A DNA stretch of 64,000 nt, taken from NCBI GenBank assembly GCA_021234155.1, contig JAJEKV010000001.1, forward strand, positions 58,001 through 122,000, read 5' to 3'. Of the stretch, positions 10,326 to 20,621 are shown piece after piece. The stretch's first letter is position 1. Every line of letters starts with the position of its first letter. This DNA is from Isoetes taiwanensis. Its lineage: Eukaryota; Streptophyta; Lycopodiopsida; Isoetales; Isoetaceae. The notes under the pieces are model-generated. The model saw nothing but the letters and a program-made list of their open reading frames with translations. It was not told the DNA's origin and did not search any database. The translations under genes and the position numbers were made by a program.

Positions 10326-11260
10326 TTGATATCTCAACCAAGTCGTGATCGAACCCTAGCTATGGTCCTGTATACGTTGGTATACGGCATCCGTTTGGCA
10401 CACTTCAAAAGACAAGAACAGAAGCAAGATCTTGTTGACCTCCGGGCTCGTGTTGACTCCCTCTCTACCATCATAGAGACCATGGCACAAGATAGGCAGT
10501 GTGCTGATCAGGAGATAATGGCAACCATCTCCCGCCTCCAATCAGAAGTTGCGGAGCCCGCCACCACCATGCAAAGGATGCAGACTGCCTTTGAAGCGAG
10601 CCAGTTGGAGTTGAGAGTGCTTTAGAGGAAGGTCGAGACCGCGAGACGGGGAGTTCTGCAGGGAGCTCCATGCAATAAGACCCCAGTGCGACTGGCGAGA
10701 AGAGATCTAGGCCTTGGCGCCCCATGTTCTCAGAAGACAACTGGAAGCAGATAGGCAGCGGATTGCAGAGATGAAGACCCGTACACAACAACTGGAAGAC
10801 GACATCCATTTGCCACAAGACAAGACAACGAAGCAAAGATCTTGTTGACCTGCGGGCTTGTGTGGACTCCCTCCCCACCATCATAAAGACCATGGCACAA
10901 GATAGGCAGCGTGCTGATCAGGAGACAAGGGCAACCATCTCCTGCCTCCAATCAGAGGTCGCGGAGGCCGCCACCACCATGCGAAGCGTCTTGGTACTGT
11001 GAAGCGAAGTCGATCGAGTTGAGAGCGCGGAGGAAGGTCGGCGGGGAGCCGGGGAGTTGCAGGTGGAGCTTCAGGCGTTAAGCATGCGAGGCAAAAGGGC
11101 CTTCATGCGGAAGCCCATGAACAATTGCGGCAATGCACACATGAATTGGCAAGGCAGCAACAATTCCAGCAAGAGCTGAACTCCCTTCTGAAGCGAGAGG
11201 TAGACGTACGGAACATGACCCGGATGACATTCCACATGCCTGTGCATACACATTGTTAGG
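10326..11260 (+). pseudogene. Coiled-coil ORF1/gag-like protein, internally duplicated
   Basis: The frame at 10326-10625 codes for a charged helix (QDLVDLRARVDSL, ISRLQSEVAE, QTAFEASQLELR). The module recurs near 10790-11010 with the same DLRA/SQSEV words but stops, and a preceding RRQLEADRQRIAEM block lies near 10735-10770. The segment 10400-10600 therefore has a tandem partner about 400 bp on. A second locus, 23603-24250, codes for the same protein. LINE ORF1 and LTR gag proteins often have such coiled coils, and the LINE endonuclease relic at 12700 is downstream on the same strand. That suggests ORF1 of that element, but no nucleic-acid-binding motif is seen. Confidence 0.5.
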
Positions 11261-12699
11261 GCGACACGCCATGGAGCCTAGTGCCCAACCATTCCCGGAT
11301 AGTCATCTTCACAGTGAGAGATGCGCACGATTGAGTAGCCAAAATTGCACCAAGGCAGGCATTTGAAGGGGACTGCTCTGTACGTGGACCAAGATCGACT
11401 ACTCGCTGCTTAGGAGGGGCCGCCGGGCATGAGTTGGAGAAAGTCAAGAGTGTCCGCAAACAAGGAGGGGGCGAGGGCTGGTAATTTTGGTCGGAGCCAC
11501 CAAATCGCGTCGCGAGGCATTAAAGTCCTCGAGGCCCTTCTGCTTGCGACCGCAGTTGCACATCCTGCTACAATGGCCTCGCCTGCCACTACCAACATGC
11601 CACATGCTGCCTCCCCCTCCACCACCACTCCTTGTGCTGTCACCGCGAAATCTACTGCTGCAGCTCCTCCCAGTTCCCATAGCAGAAGGGAGACAGTCTC
11701 AACTCGGTTGCCGCCTCATCTTCCTCATGGAAACATGGGAACATGGTGGACATAGACTACCCGACTTGCCAGGATAGCATCGCTACTCTGTCTTCGATGA
11801 ATGCACAAGAAAGCGGGGGCATGGAGGGCTTGCCTGCTACTACCCAGGGAAAATTTTAAGGGGCCTATAATTTTGTATAAGTATAATGAATTGGCCATTC
11901 CTTGTAAAATATGCCCCCCAAAAGTGTAGCATGAACTGGCCATTTTTCCTATTTTTTTCTAATGTGGCTGCAACCCAATTGGCAATTTTTGAACCAAATA
12001 AATGGCGATTTTTAGCTAGATTCTTATTAAATATAGAGCTAGTTGCCCAAACATAAAGAAGTCGCTACCCTATATAAATGTGTTTAAGTTACATGTTCTA
12101 TGAATTTGAATTCATACCCCATATATTTCAATAATGCACATATTTCGGAGTGCGGAGGATCGAAAAATGGGATCTTAGGAGTCTTAAGTAAAGAGGATTG
12201 AAAAGTGCCTCGACATTTGATTTTCCAAAAAAGCGGGATTATTTTTAGTTGGTGGATATATTTAGGAATAAAAATTTCTAATAATGTTGCCCCCCCATAG
12301 GTGACGAATTATGAGGGGACCTCTTAATGAGTTAAGATTTGGCAAACTTATGGCATTATAGGATTTGGCCAAGTGGCCTAAATGGCCATTCCATAAGCAT
12401 ATCTAGTTCTCACATGAAATTAAATTGGCCCCAAAGTCGATACCGCTCCAATTGGCAAACATCTAATTGGCCATTCTAATGTCCTAATAGGCAATAAAGT
12501 GCCACGAAATGGCGAATCTGCAAGTAGTCCATAGGTAAGGCATCCTACTCAAGCCGCCCATCGCCATTTTGCGAACACCGTAATTTGTGGCCAAATGGTA
12601 GGGCCACTAAAATTTTATTTGCTACTACCGGATAGCCTTAGCGCAGTCGGTTTTCATGCGGGGGCGGACAAACATAATAGGTATTGTGGGTGCGTCGAG
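11261..12699. other. Ala/Ser/Thr/Pro-rich frame then AT-rich DNA
   Basis: The frame at 11429-11755 is rich in Ala, Ser, Thr and Pro and could be the C-terminal tail of the coiled-coil ORF upstream. Overlapping minus-strand frames are shadows. From about 11860 the DNA becomes AT-rich with many TTGGCC/GGCCA words and no usable frame. Nothing further is identified. Confidence 0.4.
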
Positions 12700-13720
12700 A
12701 ATCGCGGTAATAGCCCTCTCTAGGTGGCGGCCTGCTCCTTCCCACACCATCTAGATGTGGATAGATTGGAGCCCTATGTCGATCTATACGATGACATACA
12801 GCAACACAAGCAGCAGGATAGTGTCATGCTCGTTGGAGACTTGAATGCCCGCACTGGCACAGAACAACCGACCCTCTGACAGATGATGTGTTGCTACTAA
12901 GCCCTTCAGAAGGATTGGCCATGGGCATCGGTGACATTCGAGGGTCTCGCTATGGGAGGGACTATTCTTTTTCGGCGATTATCATTGACCTAGTGATTTG
13001 CAATGGACTAGCATAGTGGCCGTCCTCCAGCCAGCACACTTGCAGGTGAGGAGAACCAAGGAGGTGGGTCTAGCGTGGTAGACTATGTTTTGGTGGCTGA
13101 GCAGGACATGCATCTCGTCGAATATTTTCGAGTGGGAACCGATGTTAGGGATGAGGAGGTGGACTCTGACCACTTTCCGCACTACTTGCAGCTGGCTTGA
13201 CAGGTTACTCCTGACGCCTGTCCAACACCTCCTCGTATGCCTTAGTTCCGGAGACTAGACTATGAGCTGGCGCTCAACTTACTCCAAGATGCTTACGGAG
13301 GACACGGCAAAGCATCTCCGCGATTAGGCTCAACGCGGAGGCGATGGCTGGCGAGGCTCATTGATGTCCTCGGGGCTGTTGCAGAGAGATGTTTTAGGAG
13401 AAGTCACCCCCAGCAAACCTCAGAGCTACGACCTTTCCGCGTAACCAATGGTTCGATGCCGAGTGCAAAGAACGCAAACACTGGCTCTGCCAAGTCACAG
13501 ATCCTGCTCTACGCTCGGATGCAGTCAAGCAATACCGCAAAGGCCAGGTATATTGTGGCCCATCAACAGGAAATGTTCTTTCTCCTGGAACATCATCCCA
13601 GGACCTTCTAGCGAAGAGTGCTCAGGAGGCCAGTGCCGCCCACAGGAAACATCATTCCAGACTAGTGGGGGCAATACCTACAACAGCTCTACAGCAGCTA
13701 TGGCGTGGCCATTCCAAAAT
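12700..13720 (+). pseudogene. LINE endonuclease and linker, second copy
   Basis: The plus frame reads DRLEPYVDLYDDIQ and DSVMLVGDLNARTG (GDLN in place of GDFN), then, after stops, SSVVDYVLVAEQDM and EVDSDHFPHYLQL, the SDHFP block that holds the catalytic Asp-His of EEP nucleases. A linker with NQWFDAECKERKHW follows near 13445, as in the minus-strand LINE at 5683-5492. The RT is missing: the element stops near 13720. Several stops break the endonuclease between GDLN and VDYV. It is a 3'-deleted copy of the same LINE family. Confidence 0.75.
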
Positions 13721-13859
13721 GTTATGTGCACTAGCAACTTGTTGTGGTGGCCATTTAAACCATGGAATAATTTTATATTTCAAGGGCTATGGCCAAGCTC
13801 TATATTGGCCAAGTGTAGGGACATAATTTTGCCACTTGTAGGGGGCTGAAGTCTTTTTT

Positions 13860-16800
13860 AGTTTAGCACTAAAATTCTAAAAGCATTTCTAATAATATAG
13901 TTTTTTTTTTGTTTCGGTTCCCCTTTGTTTTTATTTGATTTGCAATTTACATCCCAAATTTGTTCTTCATCATCCAGCTCGAATATGCACTTCATTGCCC
14001 CAACTCGAATCAAGGTTAGTTTCCATTTACCAAGTACTTGCAATATGGCTTTGGGTGAGATCAATCCTACCAAATCCATTTGCGCTTTTGCCTAAATTCA
14101 ACATGTTTAAAACATTCAAATGATCTTATAGTAATCTTAGTTAGAGAAGTGTAGCATGTATTTGTTTGTGACAACTGCATAGAGCATCATAGAAATTAGA
14201 TATTTTCTTAGTGACGTGGCTATCATATTTACATTTTAGATGTATGGATATGGCCAATTCAAATTCTTGGAAAAAAAATTAGTTTCATGGTTTCGCCATT
14301 TAAGTTACAACCTCTTGCTGCAACGATTCGGAAAAGGGCCAGGCCAAACTACGCTTAGCAAATTATCTAAGGTAAGTAGTGGCCAATATTTTACGCCCCG
14401 TCAAATATGTAAGGAGGTTAAAAAATACCCTGCCGCCATCCCGAATCTTTTCAAAGAGATCAGCACCCATGAGCCGTACTGTGAAGACAAATCGAGGTAT
14501 ATTAGTAAACTTTCAACGTCCCCGTTTGCAGTACTCAGCCATGAGCTTCTTGAAAGAAACAAAAGAGGGGAAAGAACTTACGATAGAAAAATATGCCAAA
14601 AAGTTCATGAATCCAAGGCCCTTTCTGGCAATTCCCACTACAAAAGAGGCCAAACCGGCAAAAGATTATTCAATCATGGTTGTTTCTCCTATGAATTCGT
14701 GCAGCCAGAAAAGGCAAAATTCAGGTTGTTTCTAGTATGAATTCGTGTAGCTACAAAGAGTGAAATAATAACCAATTATTAAACGGCCCAGAATGGAAGT
14801 TATGGAACACAACAAAATCAACGGGTAAGATCGCGCATAAACTATCATCTTATTTTGGCTTTAGTACTATATATAGATCATTGCTCTTGCTTTGAAGTTG
14901 CTTCAATTGGCCATCATAGAAAGAAACTGTTTAAATTTTAGATTTGGCATTGGCTTGAAGACATGAACATCTTTAATTACTGGTGGCTTACGCTTCGATT
15001 CCACATTGCACACCCTCCTAATTTGACTAGGATATGTGATTCCATGCTACATGTTTCATTGTTCTTCCAAGACTTTTAGCAACATCCATGATGGAACATG
15101 GATGAAAAAGGGATAAAAGAGAAGCTTTTGCTATGAGATATATGAGGGAAAAAAGGAAAAGTTAAGATCAAATGGTATATGAGGGGATATTAAGGATTGG
15201 GAAAATGATACATTATGAATAGCATAATCTCTTCTAGACCAAAAAAGAGTTGCTTCCACAATGAACAAATAGCAGAAACTTTTTCTAGAGTAATTCTTTT
15301 ATCCTGCCTTGAAAATGTCAATAGTGGAGCCTCATGCAGTAGGGGATAGAATTGAGAAAACCTTGAACAATTTAATTTTATTCGAGCAAAGCCATTACAA
15401 TGAATTTTCTAGACAGATTTGGAAGTAAGGTAATTCTATTCAAATTCCTCAATTCCTTTTCAAATGAAGGTTACATCTTCTGTTGGACTATGTTTCTTGG
15501 TTTCAGAAATGAGCTTTTATTTCCTGCATTATTTTTAAGGTAAGCAAGCAATAGATGAACATACACTTTTTTTTTGGGGGGTTAGCATGGTGCATGCTTA
15601 CACTTTTTTTTTGGGAACTTTCTCAATACGGTGCATGTTCTCTTAAAGGTTCTTCTTGCTTTGCAGCACTTCCGTTTCTATAATTTTAGGTCCTCCGTCT
15701 AGTAGGAGCATTATTTTTGTCCGTGACGATATTCTTTGTGCTCGATATTCTTTCTTGCCAGCATCTTTTGCTAAGCTGATCTTCTTGATTTACTAACGTC
15801 AAGATGTAGTATGGCTGTAATAATACCACATATTTGTTCCAGCGATCATCCAGCTACTCTCCCTACTGGTTTTGTTGTCGGGGCTAAGCCTGTGCAGAAA
15901 ATATGTTTTCTCTATGAGCCTCTTTTTTGTATCACTGCTGTTTAAAATATTTGAGATAAGTTGCATTGAGCTCATGCCACCTGAAAATGATTTGCTGATA
16001 TCAAGGAATGAGCTTTGATCGCATGGGCTCCATTAGACATAGCTGAGTCATTTGCTTTGGCACATTGAGAAAATGATTTGCTAATAGCAAAGAAGATTTT
16101 AGCTGATCCATTTGCTTCAATTTAGAAAAATCTGTTGAGTTGTCAAATTTCGGTTCCTTCTTCTGCTCCCCATCTTGAGCTTTAGTTCCGCTACTAGGTC
16201 TTGCAGTATGGAGATAATGTATTAGTTTCATATACTGGATTTGCAATATTAAATGTTCTTTTACATTTGCAAAATAAAACTGGCCGGCTCCATGCAACAT
16301 ACGTGAATCATTTGGTTTCTTATTCACAGATCACACATGGATAAGATGGGGGCATATGCAGATGAGTTAATTATCGTTTTATGCAGTTTAGGAAGAGCTC
16401 TGTCAGTTCCAGTTACTAGGTTTTACACTGAGTTTACAATATCAAATGTTGAAATAAAACAGCTGTGAACACCGTTTCCTTTGATATGCTTGGAAAAGAA
16501 ATTGCCTTTTTTATTTGTAGAGCATCTACGGATGCACGTCATTGATATGCTTTCAGACTTTGTTATTTATGTTTCTTTTCTATCTCCACATGCGATCTAA
16601 ATGTATTGTACGGCAAATTGTTGGGAGCTTGTATGAAGTCAAACCTTGCCCAGAATGGTTGCTATGTGGCTTATGCCTTCTAGCAGCATTTCAAATGCTT
16701 GAAACTTTTGTAACTATTGACATATCAGATTTTATTATTCGATCTGGCAAGGGAAGCAGTAGTCAAATGCCAAAAATGCTCTACAATTGTTTTTTAGAAG

Positions 16801-17255
16801 CTTGAAAAAGCTGATTTACTTACTGTTAAGGCACAGTGTTGGGCCAATTTCTTTGAAAGGTTGCTAACCTTGTACCTAAACCTTCCTGTAAGCTTTTTTA
16901 AAACCTTAGTTGTGCTTTCCCTTTTTCTTAACCTTACTTAGCGTTTTTCTGCCTTCAGTGTTCTAACCAATGTTACTGAAGTTCGTCCTGCATATCAGCT
17001 GCTTCTTAGCTTCAACTCTTTGCTTCAAAACAGTTTTAAGCAAATCTTTGCCTCAGTACTTGTCTTATCTACTAATCAGGCACAATTCTAGTGCCAAATT
17101 TGAGTTTGATTAGCTTTCTTGGTGCGTTGTTTAAGTTTCCTTTTTTCCTTTTAATGCTCTTCTTTTGCTTTTTGTCAGATAGAGGCCTGGCATTCTACAT
17201 TACAAAATGGTTCTCAATAATTCGTCATGCTTCATATATAACCATGTAACGAAAA
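13860..17255. other. Mostly non-coding; unidentified ORF at 14240-14740
   Basis: The only long frame is 14240-14740 (166 codons, plus), with an overlapping frame at 14379-14735. Neither shows a motif I recognise, and with two frames open over the same bases I cannot choose between them. 15550-15615 has two GGTGCATG words beside T-runs. The rest (14741-17255) is AT-rich without supported genes; short frames at 16001-16327 and 16542-16805 lack motifs. The sequence near 17160-17255 would be the upstream flank of the duplicated aegerolysin block. Confidence 0.4.
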
Positions 17256-17917
17256 TCTTATTTTTTTCCTTTTTAAACTGTATATCCAAACAAGATGGCG
17301 ACAGTCAGACAAATGTAGGTATTATATCTTGGAGTAGTATTGGCATGTGCTGCACCAATGCACTTGGATGAGGTAAATGAAAAAGGCATGGGTTTGGAAT
17401 CTGCATTGATACAGTGAGAAGGAGAAGAAAATGAAGAAGAGCCAAAGAAAAGAGATACAAAAAGTTGTTTGGTGCAAGTGTCAGAGGTAAGCATTGATAT
17501 TGATAATTTATTTGAAGCAGCAGAAAACATTTATTGATGTTGAAAATTTATTTGAAGCATCAGAAACCATTGAGTCGGTTGTTGAAGCAAACTATGCACC
17601 AGCTCATATTGATGTTGTGCATAGTAGACACTGTTATGTCTGAATTGCAGGCTGTGCACATGGGATATAAAAAAGGAATAGAGGAAAGTTCAGAGATCTT
17701 GTCTCCTTATCCACTCAAGTGCACGATTTCTATGGCACATAATTTTTTTTAACCAATTTGCGGCACGAAGAACTGACTGCACATTATGGCGACGTCTCTA
17801 TCTATGCACAGCATTTTCGCCCATTGACAAAATTAATAGTAAAAAAAGACTATAGTACACATAGATAAGAGCTTGGCGTGGACAAATTTGCACCACAATT
17901 CCAAGGGGATGGAGCAG

Positions 17918-17924
17918 TATAAAA
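17918..17924 (+). promoter_or_regulatory. TATA box of aegerolysin gene
   Basis: TATAAAA stands 33 bases before the ATG. The surrounding 90 bases (GATAAGAGCTT, GTGGACAAATTTGCACCA, GGAGCAG, TATAAAATGA) are conserved in copies at 58758-58765 (minus) and 59327-59333 (plus). This spacing implies a 5' leader of only about ten bases. The transcription start is inferred. Confidence 0.6.
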
Positions 17925-17956
17925 TGAGGGGGTTCATAAACCCACATCAAATCAGA

Positions 17957-18656
17957 ATGGCTATGGCGAATAGAAGCATCATGTTCCTTCTCTTCATGCT
18001 GGTCTGTGTTGCTACAGCCAGGCCAACGCTCATAGAGCAAGGTAGAGTTAAATTAAGTTAATCTTTCAAGTAATAAGTTACATGACTGATATGCTATAGA
18101 TTGTTTTCTTTGATTTGCTAGAACCTCAAGTAATAAGTAATTGAACTGGTGATACATGACTGATATGGTATATACATTGTTTTCTTTGGATTTGGTAGAA
18201 CCCCAAGTGATAAAGCTCAAGGTCCCAGGCAAGGTGGGAGGCGAGGGGAACCACTTTGATATGCAGATAACCTACATAGGCCCTGGTAGTTTATCAGTGT
18301 CGAAGCCATGGCTGCCTTGGGGAAAATGGGTTCCTGGGAATTACAACTACCAAGACGAGATCCAGTCTCCTCAAGGCCAACAAATATACAATGGGCAGTC
18401 TATGAGAGTAGCGTCTGCGGGCAGATCAGGCTCTCCCAGCGGGACGGAGGGATCCTTTGATCTGGTGCTCAATGGGATGACCAGGCTTATTTATGTGTAC
18501 TGGGATGCATGTTATCAGTGCCAGGCCCAGCTACAGGTCAGAACCCTCGACTCCAGTGTCACTGAGAAACACTCCCGCTGGGGTAACGACTACATTGGTT
18601 CCAATATGTGTGTCGTCTACCAGGGTTATGATGGCAGCGGTTGCCAGGTTTGGTGA
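17957..18656 (+). CDS. Secreted aegerolysin-like protein, two exons
   Basis: Exon 1 is 17957-18041 and exon 2 is 18199-18656, with a GT-AG intron splitting a Glu codon; the product would be about 180 residues. Residues 1-23 form a signal peptide (hydrophobic core MFLLFMLVCVATA, then RP). Exon 2 codes for an about 140-residue domain with the aegerolysin signature: an N-terminal strand, then MRVASAGRSG, SPSGTEGSFDL and YVYWDACYQC. Known aegerolysins have GRS..S.GT.GTFDL..YWDCPW at the same place. Four Cys (CYQC, and one each in NMC and SGCQVW) could form disulfides outside the cell. Aegerolysins are small beta-sandwich proteins that bind membrane lipids and often act with a MACPF partner; no MACPF gene is nearby. 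The frame is open and splice sites are canonical, so it may be functional. The start was chosen as the first ATG after the TATA box; a second ATG is two codons on. It lies inside Helitron unit F, on the opposite strand. Confidence 0.75.
18067..18203 (+). repeat. Duplicated intron end with decoy splice acceptor
   Basis: Two units, 18067-18126 and 18127-18203, each contain CATGACTGATATG, a T-rich tract and a TAG acceptor followed by an exon-like start (AACCTCAAGTAATAAG at 18122; AACCCCAAGTGATAAAG at 18199). The true exon 2 starts at 18199. Use of the upstream acceptor (AG at 18120-18121) would add a few codons and then hit a stop (TGA), giving a signal peptide with a very short tail. Confidence 0.7.
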
Positions 18657-19014
18657 ATAAGGTAGCTGCATTATCGTGAACATAAATCCATGCTCTTGCA
18701 TCATTCTATAGTGATTCGATGATAGCCCCATTTGCATTTTTTGGCCTTCACATGTTGTAAGCATAGAAACGGGTGCTCATAATACCTGTTATCAGACATG
18801 TGTTACAGCCTAGCCAGTAACGTCGGGGGAGAATTTTTTCTTAGGGTCCTTTTTGCTTGGGTAATTTGGTCCTTCTTTTAACTAACATTAATATATGAAA
18901 TTTGTGGCCGCGGCCTGCATTTTCCCTATGTTTTGTGAAGTAGCACATGAACAATCAAGAATGGAAGTTTTAAACAATCATGAGCGAAAGTTCTAATCAA
19001 CACGGGAGATCTTC

Positions 19015-19216
19015 ATCCCAAGTTTAAGTCTACAAAGTAATATTTTTGATGCATTCCCCTATTAACCCAAGTCTAAGTCTACAAATAACATTTTTGATGC
19101 ATCATTATTTGAAGCATTCCCCTCTTAACCCAAGTTTAAGTTGCAAATAATGTCTTTGATGCATCAAGCATTCCCCTCTTAACCCAAGTTTAAGTTTGCA
19201 AATAATATTTTTGATG
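19015..19216 (+). repeat. Minisatellite 3' of aegerolysin
   Basis: About four units of 45-60 bp, each with AACCCAAGT(T/C)TAAGT, GCAAATAAT or CAAATAAC, TTTTTGATGCAT and CATTCCCCT words. The inverted copy 2 locus has about one to two units (around 57935-57960 and 57610-57675), split by a LINE end. Unit number therefore differs between the copies. Confidence 0.75.
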
Positions 19217-19257
19217 CATGTAGTTGAGAAGGTAAGGTTTCAAAGGTTGAACACTTA

Positions 19258-20620
19258 TTTATTTTAGTACATCAAGTGAATACTTATTTATTTTAGTACA
19301 TCAAGAACATAGAGTATGCCAAGGATAGAACATTATGGAAGTTTGTTGGTGTTGTCCCCTCCATTGAAGCTATTCTTAAGGAAACAAATTCACCAGTTCA
19401 ACATGAAAATATTACAACCTTTTATACTACAATCAACATAAAACTTACGTTCGTAATCCTCACGCTTAAACAAAACATTTGCAGCAACAATTACAATTGA
19501 AAATTTTCACATGAACAGACAATTGAAGTGTTTCACATAAACATGAGAAGTTCAACAACATTATCTTTTGCAGAGCCACAATCTGTGGTCTGCAATATGC
19601 TTACTTTGAGAAGAGTGTTATTGGAGTTCAGCATATCCAATGCTTTACAAACTGCTTGTTGCCCTTTCTTCTTGCTATAATGGGATTCAAAGCATAATCT
19701 CCTGCTTGTTGTACATCATGTCTATTAATAATTATCTTGCCTTCTTCTCCTATACTTCCTTCCTTCCTTCCTAAATTTGCGCTTTAAACTTGCAATAGCA
19801 TCATAGATCTTTGGCAGGACAATGAAGCTAGCAAACAGTGGCTATGGCAAGGTCGTTTGCAAGGACTGACCCACGAGAATCAAGGACACTACCCCCGTTT
19901 TTTTTTGCTTCTATACAGGTGTCAGACATTCTTAATACATTTTTATCATAATCTTCAATTTTGTGGATATCTTGCAGGTCTCGAATTTGCTTAGTGGTCG
20001 TGATTGCTATAGTTGTTACAGATTGCACACCACATTGCAGATTGAAGGGCCCGAACATATCTTGAGCATCATGTTATTCTGGAGTAAGCTTTGTTTGCAT
20101 TGAGTTTTGTGTTACTTTTAACAATAATCTCTTTTCCCTCAGTAAGACATTATTTTTGCAAGGTAGTCAGAGGATTTTGGACTGGCTACAGAAAAGCAGC
20201 ACTCGAGATCTAATGGGTGTTGTATCTCGAAGATCAGATATTAACTAATGCACACTTGTGAGCATGCGTTACGCTTGCAAGCATGCTAGATATGAGGATT
20301 TAATGTATATTTTATATGGAAGCACTCTGTGAACCCAGTTCTTCTATATCTTATGTACCAATGACCAAATTGGGTTAGTGTTTGATGTTACTCGAGTTCT
20401 TTGTGGATTTCCAACTAGTATCACAATTTGATTTCAAATAATTTGTATTTCTATTTAGTTATTTCTTGAATTCCTTTATTCTTTTATTTTGATCCGAAGG
20501 GGCCAAATGTGTTTAACAGATAACACAAACTATGTAGGGCAGTAAGAGCCAATCTTTATGTAAAAGACATGCATAAAAATAGAATCATTAGGTATATATG
20601 CCTGAAAGCTTAAGGTAGGG
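19258..20620. other. No recognisable gene
   Basis: AT-rich DNA. A minus frame at 19828-20058 has no motif. A short near-palindrome (AGCATGCGTTACG...CAAGCATGCTAG, about 20260-20289) ends in CTAG but is not a Helitron hairpin. Nothing else is seen. Confidence 0.5.
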
Positions 20621-20621
20621 T

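Larger units (their letters stand above)
17256..19257 (+). repeat. Aegerolysin block, copy 1 (uninterrupted)
   Basis: This 2.0-kb block is repeated, inverted, at 57596-60453. Matches include the upstream segment (17270-17700 with 60440-59945), the promoter, both exons and the 3' flank (19175-19257 with 57675-57596). The left edge here reads GAAAA|TCTTATTT and the right edge CACTTA|TTTA. At the same points copy 2 joins Helitron 3' ends. Copy 1 thus holds the empty A^T sites for both insertions. Confidence 0.8.

Noticed and set aside
10471-10951. Minus-strand frames opposite the coiled-coil ORF
   Set aside because: They repeat only because the plus-strand module is duplicated; composition and motifs favour the plus strand.
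13448-13849. 133-codon plus frame as a gene
   Set aside because: It overlaps the LINE linker in a different frame from the one with NQWFDAECKE; it is a shadow.
17256-17275. TCTTATTTTTTTCC as the 5' end of a Helitron that carries the aegerolysin gene
   Set aside because: The same bases follow the CTAG end at 60454 simply because that Helitron inserted at A^T in copy 2. No hairpin plus CTAG end follows copy 1 on the plus strand.
18531-18764. Minus-strand frame overlapping aegerolysin exon 2
   Set aside because: Antisense shadow of a recognised domain, with no motif of its own.
20256-20292. GCATGC...GCATGCTAG as a Helitron 3' hairpin
   Set aside because: The stem runs straight into CTAG without the usual spacer, the next base is A not T, and it has no partner 5' end.
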